This document shows positions 22,669 through 29,823 of a stretch of DNA of 29,823 bases, one piece after another; position 1 is the first letter of the stretch; the number at the start of each line of letters is the position of its first letter. The notes under the pieces were generated by a model, which worked only from the letters and a program-made list of their open reading frames with translations, was not told the DNA's origin and searched no databases. Source of the DNA: DATAEY01 sp045805565 (GTDB taxonomy: Bacteria > Actinomycetota > Thermoleophilia > Solirubrobacterales > Solirubrobacteraceae); assembly GCA_045805565.1 (NCBI GenBank), contig JBJMKZ010000024.1, positions 1 to 29,823 of the forward strand. Direction: 5' to 3'. The translations under genes were made by a program, and so were the position numbers.

Positions 22669-24099
22669 TCAGGAGATCGGCGGCCGGCGATCGGCCCAGG
22701 GCCGTGCCCGCTCGAGCTGCGCCGACAGGGCCAGCAGCTCCCATTCGCCCGCCGGTCGGCCGATCAGGTGGACGGCGGTCGGCAGGCCGTCGTCGCCCTG
22801 ATACAGCGGCAGGGAGATCGCCGGCTGGCCGCTGACGTTAACGACCGCCGTGAACGGCGTGAACCGCCCGGCGCGCGCGAACGCGTCCATCCCGGTCTCG
22901 GGGTCGATCTCCCCGATCCGCACCGGGCGCTGTCCGAGCGCCGGGGTGAGGAAGGCGTCGAAGCGCGACAGTTGGGCCACCATGGTGCGCGCGTAGTTCT
23001 GCAGCGCGACCATCGCCTGGCCGTGCTCGTACGCGCTGGTGTCGCGGCCTCGCCGGTAGAGCTCCCACGACAGCGGCTCCATCGACTCCTGCGTCGGCTC
23101 ACGGCCGCTCACCTGGCTGGCGAACAGCGCGGTCATCCCGATCGCCACCGCCCACATCGTGGTGAAGGTCTGGAAGAGGTCGCGATCCGTCCAGGGAGGG
23201 TCGAACCGTTCCACGCGGTGGCCGAGCGACTCCAGCAGCCGGACGGTCTCTTCCACCGCCTCGATATACGTCGGGTCCACCGGCGCGTCGAGGGGGGGCA
23301 CCTCGGTGAACCCGATGTGCGCACGCTCGGGGTCGCGCTGCAGCGCCTGTGCGAAGGGCTCGGGGGGAGGGGGAGCCCAGTGGACGTCGCCCAGCTCGTA
23401 GCCGGCCAGCACGTCGAGCGCCCTCGCGGTGTCCTCCACCGTGCGCGAGAGCACGCCGTCGGTGGCCAGGTAGCTCTCACCCAGCACCGGGGCGTGCGAG
23501 ATCCGCCCGCGGCTCGGCTTGAGACCGACCAGGCCGCAGCACGCGGCGGGGATGCGGATCGACCCGCCGCCGTCGTTGCCATGGGCGATCGGAACCATCC
23601 CGGCCGCCGTGGCCGCGCCCGAGCCGCCGGACGAACCCCCCGGGGTGCGGTCCGTGTCCCACGGATTCCGCGTCGGGCCGTAGCGCCGCGGCTCCGTGAC
23701 CGGGAGGATCCCGAACTCGGGCGCATTGGTCTTGCCGACCGGCACGAACCCGGCCTCCTTCAAGCGCCGCACCACCGAGCCGTCGAAGTCGGGCACGAAG
23801 TCGCCGAACAGCTCCGCCCCGAAGGTCAGCGGCCTGCCCTCCCAGGGGGGCCCGATGTCCTTGATGGCCAGCGGCACGCCGGCGAACGGCCGCTCGTCGC
23901 CGGGGCCGATCGCGTCCGCGGCCTCCCTGGCGGCGTCGGCGTCGACGTGGACGAACGCGTTGATCTGGGGGTCCAGCCGTTCGATCTGCTCGAGCGACGC
24001 GTCGACCAGCTCCCGGGCGGAGACCTCGCCGCGACGGACCATCTCGGCGAGCTCGGTGGCGGGTCGGAACAGCAGTTCGGAGATGGTGGCTTCGGCCAA
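22669..24099 (-). CDS. Amidase (amidase signature family)
   Basis: The 476-aa protein has the Ser-Ser-Lys triad region: K80 in PLAIKDIG, the GGSSGGSG motif at about 154-161, and the nucleophile S180 in DGGGSIRIPA. These enzymes hydrolyse amides; glutamyl-tRNA amidotransferase subunit A is a relative, but the absence of partner genes favours a stand-alone amidase. I place the start at TTG 24099, because AGGAG sits about 6 nt upstream and homology begins there. The open frame extends further to 24207, but that crosses the divergent promoter region. TAGGCT at 24126-24131 on this strand would give a short leader containing the Shine-Dalgarno sequence. Confidence 0.88.
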   Translation of the reverse strand: MAEATISELLFRPATELAEMVRRGEVSARELVDASLEQIERLDPQINAFVHVDADAAREAADAIGPGDERPFAGVPLAIKDIGPPWEGRPLTFGAELFGDFVPDFDGSVVRRLKEAGFVPVGKTNAPEFGILPVTEPRRYGPTRNPWDTDRTPGGSSGGSGAATAAGMVPIAHGNDGGGSIRIPAACCGLVGLKPSRGRISHAPVLGESYLATDGVLSRTVEDTARALDVLAGYELGDVHWAPPPPEPFAQALQRDPERAHIGFTEVPPLDAPVDPTYIEAVEETVRLLESLGHRVERFDPPWTDRDLFQTFTTMWAVAIGMTALFASQVSGREPTQESMEPLSWELYRRGRDTSAYEHGQAMVALQNYARTMVAQLSRFDAFLTPALGQRPVRIGEIDPETGMDAFARAGRFTPFTAVVNVSGQPAISLPLYQGDDGLPTAVHLIGRPAGEWELLALSAQLERARPWADRRPPIS

Positions 24100-24125
24100 G
24101 GCGACTCCTGGTTCGCGGGTCTTGG

Positions 24126-24191
24126 AGCCTATCGCCGGCCCGAGGGCCGGGCCGTACCGCGTAACCCCTTGAGGGGGTAAGATCTGGTTAC
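24126..24191. promoter_or_regulatory. Divergent promoter region with operator-like palindromes
   Basis: On the minus strand TAGGCT (24126-24131) is the likely -10 for the amidase. On the plus strand TAAGAT (24178-24183) lies 8 nt before the CGNR gene ATG. A perfect inverted repeat ACCCC-TTGAG-GGGGT (24164-24178) touches the plus-strand -10. A wider one, GTAACC (24161-24166) with GGTTAC (24186-24191), flanks it. This is a good candidate operator, possibly for the CGNR protein itself. Confidence 0.5.
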
Positions 24192-24824
24192 ATGCTGCTG
24201 CGAGCACTCGACCTCGACCTGCCCGAGGATCTCGAGCTGCCGCTGCGCAGCGGCGCGGCGCACTGGTACTGGCTCGGCGGGCGCCCGGCTCTCGACCTCG
24301 TCAACACGCTGCGCGAGCGCTGGCGCCGGCGCGTCGACACGCTGGTCACCACCGACGACCTCGCAGCGTGGCTGGTGCAGTCCGGGCTGCTGCCCGGGCC
24401 GATGCCGGTGAGGCGCGCGGCGCTCGACGAGACCCGAGACCTCCGTGAGGCGATCGACGCGGGCGTGCGCGCCGCGGTGGCCGGCGACGCGCCGCCCGAC
24501 GAGGCGGTTCGCGTCATCGACGGTTGGCTCGTCCATGCCGGCACCCGGCCGTCGCTCGCGCTGATCGGCGGCGAGCCGACGCTCGGCGAGCGGCCCGCGG
24601 CCGATTCGCCGCGCCGGGCGCTGGGCACCGTCGCGCTCGACGCCGCCACCATGCTGGGGCTGGCCGAGCAGCGAGCGCGCGTGCGGATCTGCGCGGGAGA
24701 CTCCTGCAGCGCCCGCTTCTACGACCGCTCTCCCGCCGGTCGGCGGCGCTGGTGCTCCATGCGGACCTGCGGCAACGCCGCCAAGGCCCGTCGGCATCGC
24801 GATCGCAGGCGGGCCGCCGCGTGA
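24192..24824 (+). CDS. CGNR zinc-finger / ABATE-domain protein, putative regulator
   Basis: The 210-aa protein begins with an ABATE-type domain (HWYWLGGRPALDLVNTLRERW). It ends with a CGNR zinc finger whose cysteines are in ICAGDSC and RWCSMRTCGNAAKARRHR, followed by a basic tail. Family members are thought to bind nucleic acid and act as transcription regulators, often beside transporters; direct evidence is limited. The gene is probably leaderless (TAAGAT 8 nt upstream) with a palindrome on its -10, consistent with autoregulation. It overlaps the MFS gene by 4 bp (GTGA), and the MFS gene overlaps the citrate-synthase gene the same way, so the three form one translationally coupled operon. 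Confidence 0.88.
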   Translation: MLLRALDLDLPEDLELPLRSGAAHWYWLGGRPALDLVNTLRERWRRRVDTLVTTDDLAAWLVQSGLLPGPMPVRRAALDETRDLREAIDAGVRAAVAGDAPPDEAVRVIDGWLVHAGTRPSLALIGGEPTLGERPAADSPRRALGTVALDAATMLGLAEQRARVRICAGDSCSARFYDRSPAGRRRWCSMRTCGNAAKARRHRDRRRAAA

Positions 24825-26095
24825 GCGGCTACCGCTGGACCATCCTCGCGGTCGGCGTGGGCGCCCAGATGTCCGTATCGGCGCTGCGCCAGGGGCTGCC
24901 TTCGCTGGGGCCGATCCTGCGCTCAACCTTCCATCTGTCGCTGCCCGAGCTGGGGGTGATCCTGGGAAGCGTCAGCGTCGGAATCGTGCTGACCCTCATC
25001 CCCTGGGGGGCGCTGGCCGACCGATTCGGCGAGCGCAGGGTCATCGGCGCCGGCCTGGCCGGCACCGCGCTCGCGCTGGTCGCCGCCTCGTTCGCCGCCG
25101 GCTACGGGACGCTGCTGATCGCGCTGGTGGTGGCCGGGATGTTCGGTGCGAGCGCCACCGGGGCGAGCGGCCGGGCGGTGATGGGATGGTTCGGGCGCTC
25201 CCAGCGTGGCCTGGCCCTCGGCATCCGCCAGACCGGCGTGCCGCTGGGCGGGGGTGTCGCCGCCGTCGCGCTGCCGCTGATCGTGGCCGCCTTCGACCTG
25301 CGGGCCGCGCTGCTCGCGCTCGCCGCCGGCTGTCTGGTCGCGGCGGCCGCCGGCTGGCGCTGGATGCGCGAGCCCCCTCCTCCGCCGCGCGACCGGCCGC
25401 CGGTCGAGGCTCCGCCACCGCTCCGCGACCGCCGGCTCTGGCGCCTGGCGGCGGGCAGCGGGATGCTCGTGGTCGCACAGGCGTCGATCCTCGGCTTCGT
25501 GGTGATCTTCCTCCACGACGAGCACGGCTGGGCGCCCGCCGCGGCCGCCGCCGTGCTGGCGGCGATCCAGGTCGGCGGCTCGGTGCTGCGCGTGGTGGCT
25601 GGCCGCTGGTCGGACCGTCGCGAGGAGCGGGTGGCGCCGATGCGGGCCATGGCCACCGCCAGCTCGCTGCTGCTGTTGGCGGCGGCGGCGCTGACGCACG
25701 CCGCCGGCGCCGTCCTGGTTCCGGTTCTGGTCGCCGCCGGGGTCCTGGCCATGAGCTGGAACGGGCTGTCGTTCACCGCCGCGGCCGAGATGTCCGGTCG
25801 GGTGCGGGCGGGCACCGCCATCAGCGTGCAGAACACCGTCCTATCGGCCGGGGGCGCGATGGCGCCCATCGCGTTCGCCGCACTGGTGGTCGCTACGTCC
25901 TGGCCGGCGGCCTGGGTGGCAGTGACCGCCTTCCAGCTCGGCGGGGTGCTCGTGCTCGGCCCGTCGGTCGTCGAGGAGCGGCGCCGGCGCGCCCTGCGCC
26001 AGGTCCGGCTCCGGGGATACCGACCGCCCGGGCTCGCTTCCTGGCACTCTAGGACGGCTACGAGCTCGAGCGGCGCCCACCAGGAGGCAAAGTGA
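24821..26095 (+). CDS. MFS transporter
   Basis: The 424-aa protein has about 12 hydrophobic helices. The loop between helices 2 and 3 reads GALADRFGERRVIGAG, the typical MFS GxxxDRxGRR motif, and another conserved loop reads GRWSDRREERV. The Pro-rich central loop (EPPPPPRDRPPVEAPPP) separates the two six-helix halves. It starts at GTG 24821, overlapping the CGNR stop, and its stop overlaps the GTG of the citrate-synthase-like gene. The substrate is unknown. Given the operon partner, a carboxylate or a related metabolite taken up for the citrate-synthase-type reaction is possible, but this is inference. Other MFS roles such as drug efflux cannot be excluded. Confidence 0.88.
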   Translation: MSGYRWTILAVGVGAQMSVSALRQGLPSLGPILRSTFHLSLPELGVILGSVSVGIVLTLIPWGALADRFGERRVIGAGLAGTALALVAASFAAGYGTLLIALVVAGMFGASATGASGRAVMGWFGRSQRGLALGIRQTGVPLGGGVAAVALPLIVAAFDLRAALLALAAGCLVAAAAGWRWMREPPPPPRDRPPVEAPPPLRDRRLWRLAAGSGMLVVAQASILGFVVIFLHDEHGWAPAAAAAVLAAIQVGGSVLRVVAGRWSDRREERVAPMRAMATASSLLLLAAAALTHAAGAVLVPVLVAAGVLAMSWNGLSFTAAAEMSGRVRAGTAISVQNTVLSAGGAMAPIAFAALVVATSWPAAWVAVTAFQLGGVLVLGPSVVEERRRRALRQVRLRGYRPPGLASWHSRTATSSSGAHQEAK

Positions 26096-27189
26096 ACACC
26101 GCCATCACCACCGAAGTCCCGTCCGGCCTCGAGGGCGTCGTCGCCTTCGAAACCGAGATCGCCGAGCCCGACAAGGCGGGGAGCGCGCTGCGCTATCGGG
26201 GCGTCGACATCGAGGACCTGGTGGGACAGGTGCCCTACGAGAAGGTGTGGGGTCTGCTGGTCGACGGCAGCTTCGAGCCGGGCCTGCCTCCGGCCGAGCC
26301 GCATCCGTTGGACATCCGCTCCACGGACCCGCGCGTGGACGTCCAGTCCGCACTGGCGATGCTGGCGCCGGAATGGCACCTGCGCCAGCTGATCGACATC
26401 TCCGAGCGCCAGGCCCGCGACGACCTGGCGCGCTGCTGCGTGATGGCGCTCTCGTTCGTCGCCCAGTCGGCCCGCGGCCCGGACCGGGCGCCCGTGCCCC
26501 AGTCGGACGTCGACGCCGCCGGGTCGTCGATCCCGGGCCGCTTCCTGATCCGGTGGCGCGGGGAGCTCAACCCCGATCACCTCAAGGCCATCGACGCCTA
26601 CTGGATCTCGGCCGCCGAGCACGGCATGAACGCCTCGACCTTCACCGCCCGCGTGATCGCCTCCACCGGCGCCGACGTGGCCGCGGCGCTGTCGGGCGCG
26701 GTGGGCGCCCTGTCCGGTCCCCTCCACGGCGGCGCGCCGGCCCGGGTGCTCCGGATGCTCGACGAGGTCGAGGCCTTGGGCGATCCCGATCGCTGGGTGA
26801 GGACGGCGCTGGACCGTGGTGAGCGCCTGATGGGATTCGGCCACCGCGTCTACCGGGCCGAGGACCCCCGGGCGCGGGTGCTGCGCCGCACCTGCCGGGA
26901 CCTGCGCTCCCCGCGCTTCGAGGTGGCGGAGGCGCTGGAGGCGGCCGCCCTGGAGCAGCTGCGGGCTCGCAAGCCCGACCGGGTGCTGGCCACCAACGTC
27001 GAGTTCTGGTCGGCGGTGGTCCTCGATCTCGCCGAGGTGCCGTCTCACCTGTTCACCTCAATGTTCACCTGCGCACGGACCGCCGGCTGGGCGGCGCACA
27101 TCCTCGAGCAGAAGCGCGAGGGCCGCCTGATCCGGCCCAGCGCCAGGTATGTCGGGCCGCCGCCGCGTGCGGTGCACGAGGTCGCCTGA
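26092..27189 (+). CDS. Citrate synthase / 2-methylcitrate synthase family enzyme
   Basis: The 365-aa protein has the family active-site segments: EHGMNASTFTARVIAS (first histidine), SGPLHGGAP, MGFGHRVYRAEDPRA (second histidine), FTSMFTCARTAGWAAHILEQ, and a final RLIRPSARYVGP. It would condense an acyl-CoA (acetyl- or propionyl-CoA) with oxaloacetate. It is somewhat shorter than the main housekeeping citrate synthase and lacks the long N-terminal domain of hexameric types, so a second, specialised enzyme is likely. The GTG start has an AGGAGG Shine-Dalgarno sequence inside the end of the MFS gene. Its cotranscription with a transporter and a CGNR regulator is unusual for a housekeeping TCA enzyme. 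Confidence 0.9.
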   Translation: MNTAITTEVPSGLEGVVAFETEIAEPDKAGSALRYRGVDIEDLVGQVPYEKVWGLLVDGSFEPGLPPAEPHPLDIRSTDPRVDVQSALAMLAPEWHLRQLIDISERQARDDLARCCVMALSFVAQSARGPDRAPVPQSDVDAAGSSIPGRFLIRWRGELNPDHLKAIDAYWISAAEHGMNASTFTARVIASTGADVAAALSGAVGALSGPLHGGAPARVLRMLDEVEALGDPDRWVRTALDRGERLMGFGHRVYRAEDPRARVLRRTCRDLRSPRFEVAEALEAAALEQLRARKPDRVLATNVEFWSAVVLDLAEVPSHLFTSMFTCARTAGWAAHILEQKREGRLIRPSARYVGPPPRAVHEVA

Positions 27190-27217
27190 CGGACGCTGAG
27201 CCCGTCCCCTTCGGGCC

Positions 27218-27223
27218 TATGCT
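27218..27223 (+). promoter_or_regulatory. -10-like element before the ECF sigma gene
   Basis: TATGCT lies 6 nt before the GTG at 27230. A small GCCCG/CGGGC inverted repeat just upstream could end the citrate-synthase operon. Confidence 0.4.
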
Positions 27224-27229
27224 CCGCCG

Positions 27230-27736
27230 GTGGCGCCCGAGCACGAGCTGGACCCCGGGGGTCTGGGGGATCACTTCGACCGGCTCTTCCGGGCGGCGTG
27301 GGGACTGTGCGGGTCCCGCGAGGACGCCGAGGATCTCGTCCAGGAGACCTACGTCCGGGTGCTGGCCCGCCCGCGCCTGGTGAGGCGGGACGACGACATC
27401 GGCTACCTGGTGCGGGTGCTGCGCAACACCTTCATCTCGCAGCGGCGCACCGCGGCCCGCCGCCCGGCCAGGGTGACGGCGACGCCCGAGGAGCTCGAGC
27501 TGGCCGACGCGGGGGGCGGCGCCCAGCCCGAGGTGGCCGCCCAGGCGCGCGAGGTCTATGCGGCGATCGCCGAGCTGCCGGACGAGTTCCGCGATGCGCT
27601 GGTGGCGGTCGACGTGGCCGGGCTCTCGTACGGCGAGGCGGCCCGGGCGCTGCGCGTGCGGGAGGGAACGGTGACCAGCCGGCTCTATCGGGCGCGAGAG
27701 CGCCTGGCTCGCCGGCTGGGGCCGCCGTCGGGGTGA
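27230..27736 (+). CDS. ECF-type RNA polymerase sigma factor
   Basis: The 168-aa protein has the two-domain ECF layout. Region 2 is at about residues 12-65 (FDRLFRAAWGLCGSREDAEDL, then VQETYVRVLARP). Region 4 is at about 110-160 (ELPDEFRDALVAVDVAGLSY, then GEAARALRVREGTVTSRLYR). It would direct RNA polymerase to a stress- or signal-specific promoter set. The start is GTG 27230 with TATGCT 6 nt upstream. The stop is 25 bp from the stop of a convergent putative anti-sigma gene. Sigma and anti-sigma genes are usually in one operon in the same direction, so the pairing here is inferred from proximity only. Confidence 0.9.
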   Translation: MAPEHELDPGGLGDHFDRLFRAAWGLCGSREDAEDLVQETYVRVLARPRLVRRDDDIGYLVRVLRNTFISQRRTAARRPARVTATPEELELADAGGGAQPEVAAQAREVYAAIAELPDEFRDALVAVDVAGLSYGEAARALRVREGTVTSRLYRARERLARRLGPPSG

Positions 27737-27761
27737 AGGTCCGCCGGCGTGTCGGGCGAGC

Positions 27762-28553
27762 TCAGGATCGCGCCTGACCACCGCCGCGCCCGGCGAGCGA
27801 GAACAGCGTCCCGACGTCGACGTCGCGTCCGGACAGGATGCAGGTGCGCCCGTCGCGAACCCACGTCACCGCCCGGGCGCCGTCGGCCCTGAACGAGCGC
27901 AGGCGAACGCCTTCTACGACGCGGTCGGTGGTGGCGGGCGGGGACGGCAGGCGGCGGCCCGCGACGATCGAATAGCCGATCCGCTGACCGCGTCGCGTGT
28001 AGAACACCGTCGTCACCCGCCGCCGACCGAGCCGATCGCTGCGGATTCCGATCGCCTTCCAACCGAGGCGGTCCTCCCAGTACGGGTAGGCCACTCCGGC
28101 GGTCGAGGCCTCGAGCACCCCGGGACGCGTGGCGCTCTGGCCGGGGGGTGGCCCGGTGGGCGCTCGCAGCGACAGCGCCGCCGCCTGGACGACGGAGGGC
28201 CCGCCGGGAACCGGGCCGGGAAGGGACAGCGCGACGACCATGGCCGCGGCGGCGATGGCTCCCGCGAGGGCCCCGCCGAGCGCAAGCCGGGCCCGCCGGC
28301 GCGATACGGCGCCGCTGCGCAGGCCCGCGACACGGGCGCGCAGCGCGTCGGGCGCGGCGGCTTCGGCGCCGCGAATGGCGCTGATCGCACGTCGCTGGAT
28401 CGCCACTGCCGCCTGCAGCTCGGCAGAGGCGGCGACCCGCGCCGCCACCGCTTCCGCGCGACGGGGATCCAGGCGCGCGTCGGCGTAGGCGGCCAGCTCC
28501 GCCTGCTCGCGGCGGCCGGTCGGGCTCTCGCCTGGCTCGGGGTGCTCAGCCAT
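27762..28553 (-). CDS. Putative anti-sigma factor, single-pass membrane protein
   Basis: In the 263-aa protein, residues 1-90 form a helical cytoplasmic part (EQAELAAYADARLDPRRAEA, then VAARVAAS), like the anti-sigma/zinc-finger region of mycofactorial anti-sigma proteins. It lacks the HxxxCxxC motif, so it would be a zinc-free version. One membrane helix follows (LALGGALAGAIAAAAMVVAL), then an extracytoplasmic domain with GWKAIGIRSDRLGRRRVTTV, VFYTRRGQRIGYSIVAG and the ending GRTCILSGRDVDVGTLFSLAG. The domain order matches transmembrane anti-sigma factors. Binding to the neighbouring ECF sigma is likely but not proven by sequence. The ATG is at 28553. Confidence 0.75.
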   Translation of the reverse strand: MAEHPEPGESPTGRREQAELAAYADARLDPRRAEAVAARVAASAELQAAVAIQRRAISAIRGAEAAAPDALRARVAGLRSGAVSRRRARLALGGALAGAIAAAAMVVALSLPGPVPGGPSVVQAAALSLRAPTGPPPGQSATRPGVLEASTAGVAYPYWEDRLGWKAIGIRSDRLGRRRVTTVFYTRRGQRIGYSIVAGRRLPSPPATTDRVVEGVRLRSFRADGARAVTWVRDGRTCILSGRDVDVGTLFSLAGRGGGQARS

Positions 28554-28621
28554 GTCTCTTAAGACGCCGTAACCCGCGTGATCAGTCCGATCGCACGGTC
28601 GCGCCGCCGCGGCATGGTGCG

Positions 28622-28652
28622 CGAAGGGCCCGGCCGTCGGCCGGGCCCTTCG
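28622..28652 (-). terminator. groEL terminator hairpin
   Basis: A perfect 14-bp inverted repeat, CGAAGGGCCCGGCC with GGCCGGGCCCTTCG around a 3-nt loop, lies about 30 bp after the groEL stop. It has no U-tract on the minus strand, as is common in high-GC actinobacteria. Confidence 0.75.
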
Positions 28653-28682
28653 TCGTGCAGCGGATTGACGCGCGGAACGCGC

Positions 28683-29823
<1,141 letters not shown>

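Noticed and set aside
25102..27048. A 648-codon open frame on the minus strand
   Set aside because: It is antisense to the MFS transporter and citrate-synthase genes, which have family motifs, start signals and coupled overlaps.

Overview
The window is about 29.8 kb of very GC-rich DNA, roughly 70% by eye. It has many GTG and TTG starts, 4-bp stop/start overlaps, and -10-like hexamers lying 6-9 nt ahead of start codons, which suggests leaderless mRNAs. Gene content points to an actinomycete of the Thermoleophilia/Solirubrobacterales type: a zincin-type DUF2342-like protein, a PAC2 protein, an AdnAB-like helicase-nuclease, an actinobacterial-style Mrp without CxxC, several NTF2/SnoaL-like proteins and a GroEL with a GGM tail. 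The taxonomic call is inference. The strongest facts are the individual gene families.

Layout. 8-2286: a FUSC-family membrane protein split over three reading frames. 2313-5031: a minus-strand cluster of a DUF1275 membrane protein, an aldo/keto reductase and a 3-hydroxyisobutyrate-dehydrogenase-like enzyme. 5032-10351: the accessory region. It holds a SnoaL-like gene with a clear intrinsic terminator, two paralogous tyrosine integrases with a Cys/His N-terminus, the 3' half of a tRNA-Trp gene, and a tight three-gene minus-strand unit (an unknown 349-aa protein with a winged-helix-like segment, integrase 2, and a 65-aa protein overlapping it by ATGA). It also holds a set of A-tract direct repeats and an apparently intact selenocysteine tRNA gene (selC) with its own -10 element.

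10648-20911: mostly core-like genes. These are a DUF4337-like membrane protein, a PAC2 protein followed by a membrane-anchored alpha/beta hydrolase, and a UvrD-type helicase fused to an iron-sulfur RecB-like nuclease. The helicase diverges from an inositol-monophosphatase-like gene through a single symmetric -10 site. Then come the metalloprotease-like gene, an arginine-rich coiled-coil protein, a hairpin-rich intergenic stretch, Mrp, and a 2-hydroxychromene-2-carboxylate-isomerase-like protein.

20908-29823: a ferredoxin/SnoaL pair, an atypical SDR, and an amidase diverging from a coupled operon (CGNR zinc-finger regulator, MFS transporter, citrate-synthase-like enzyme). After that come an ECF sigma factor converging on a putative anti-sigma membrane protein, and the C-terminal part of groEL running off the window edge.

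The most unusual part is the stretch between the tRNA-Trp 3' half and selC. It looks like a small integrative cassette or the remains of one, made of integrase, DNA-binding candidate and tiny protein, next to repeats and to a tRNA gene class often used as an integration target.
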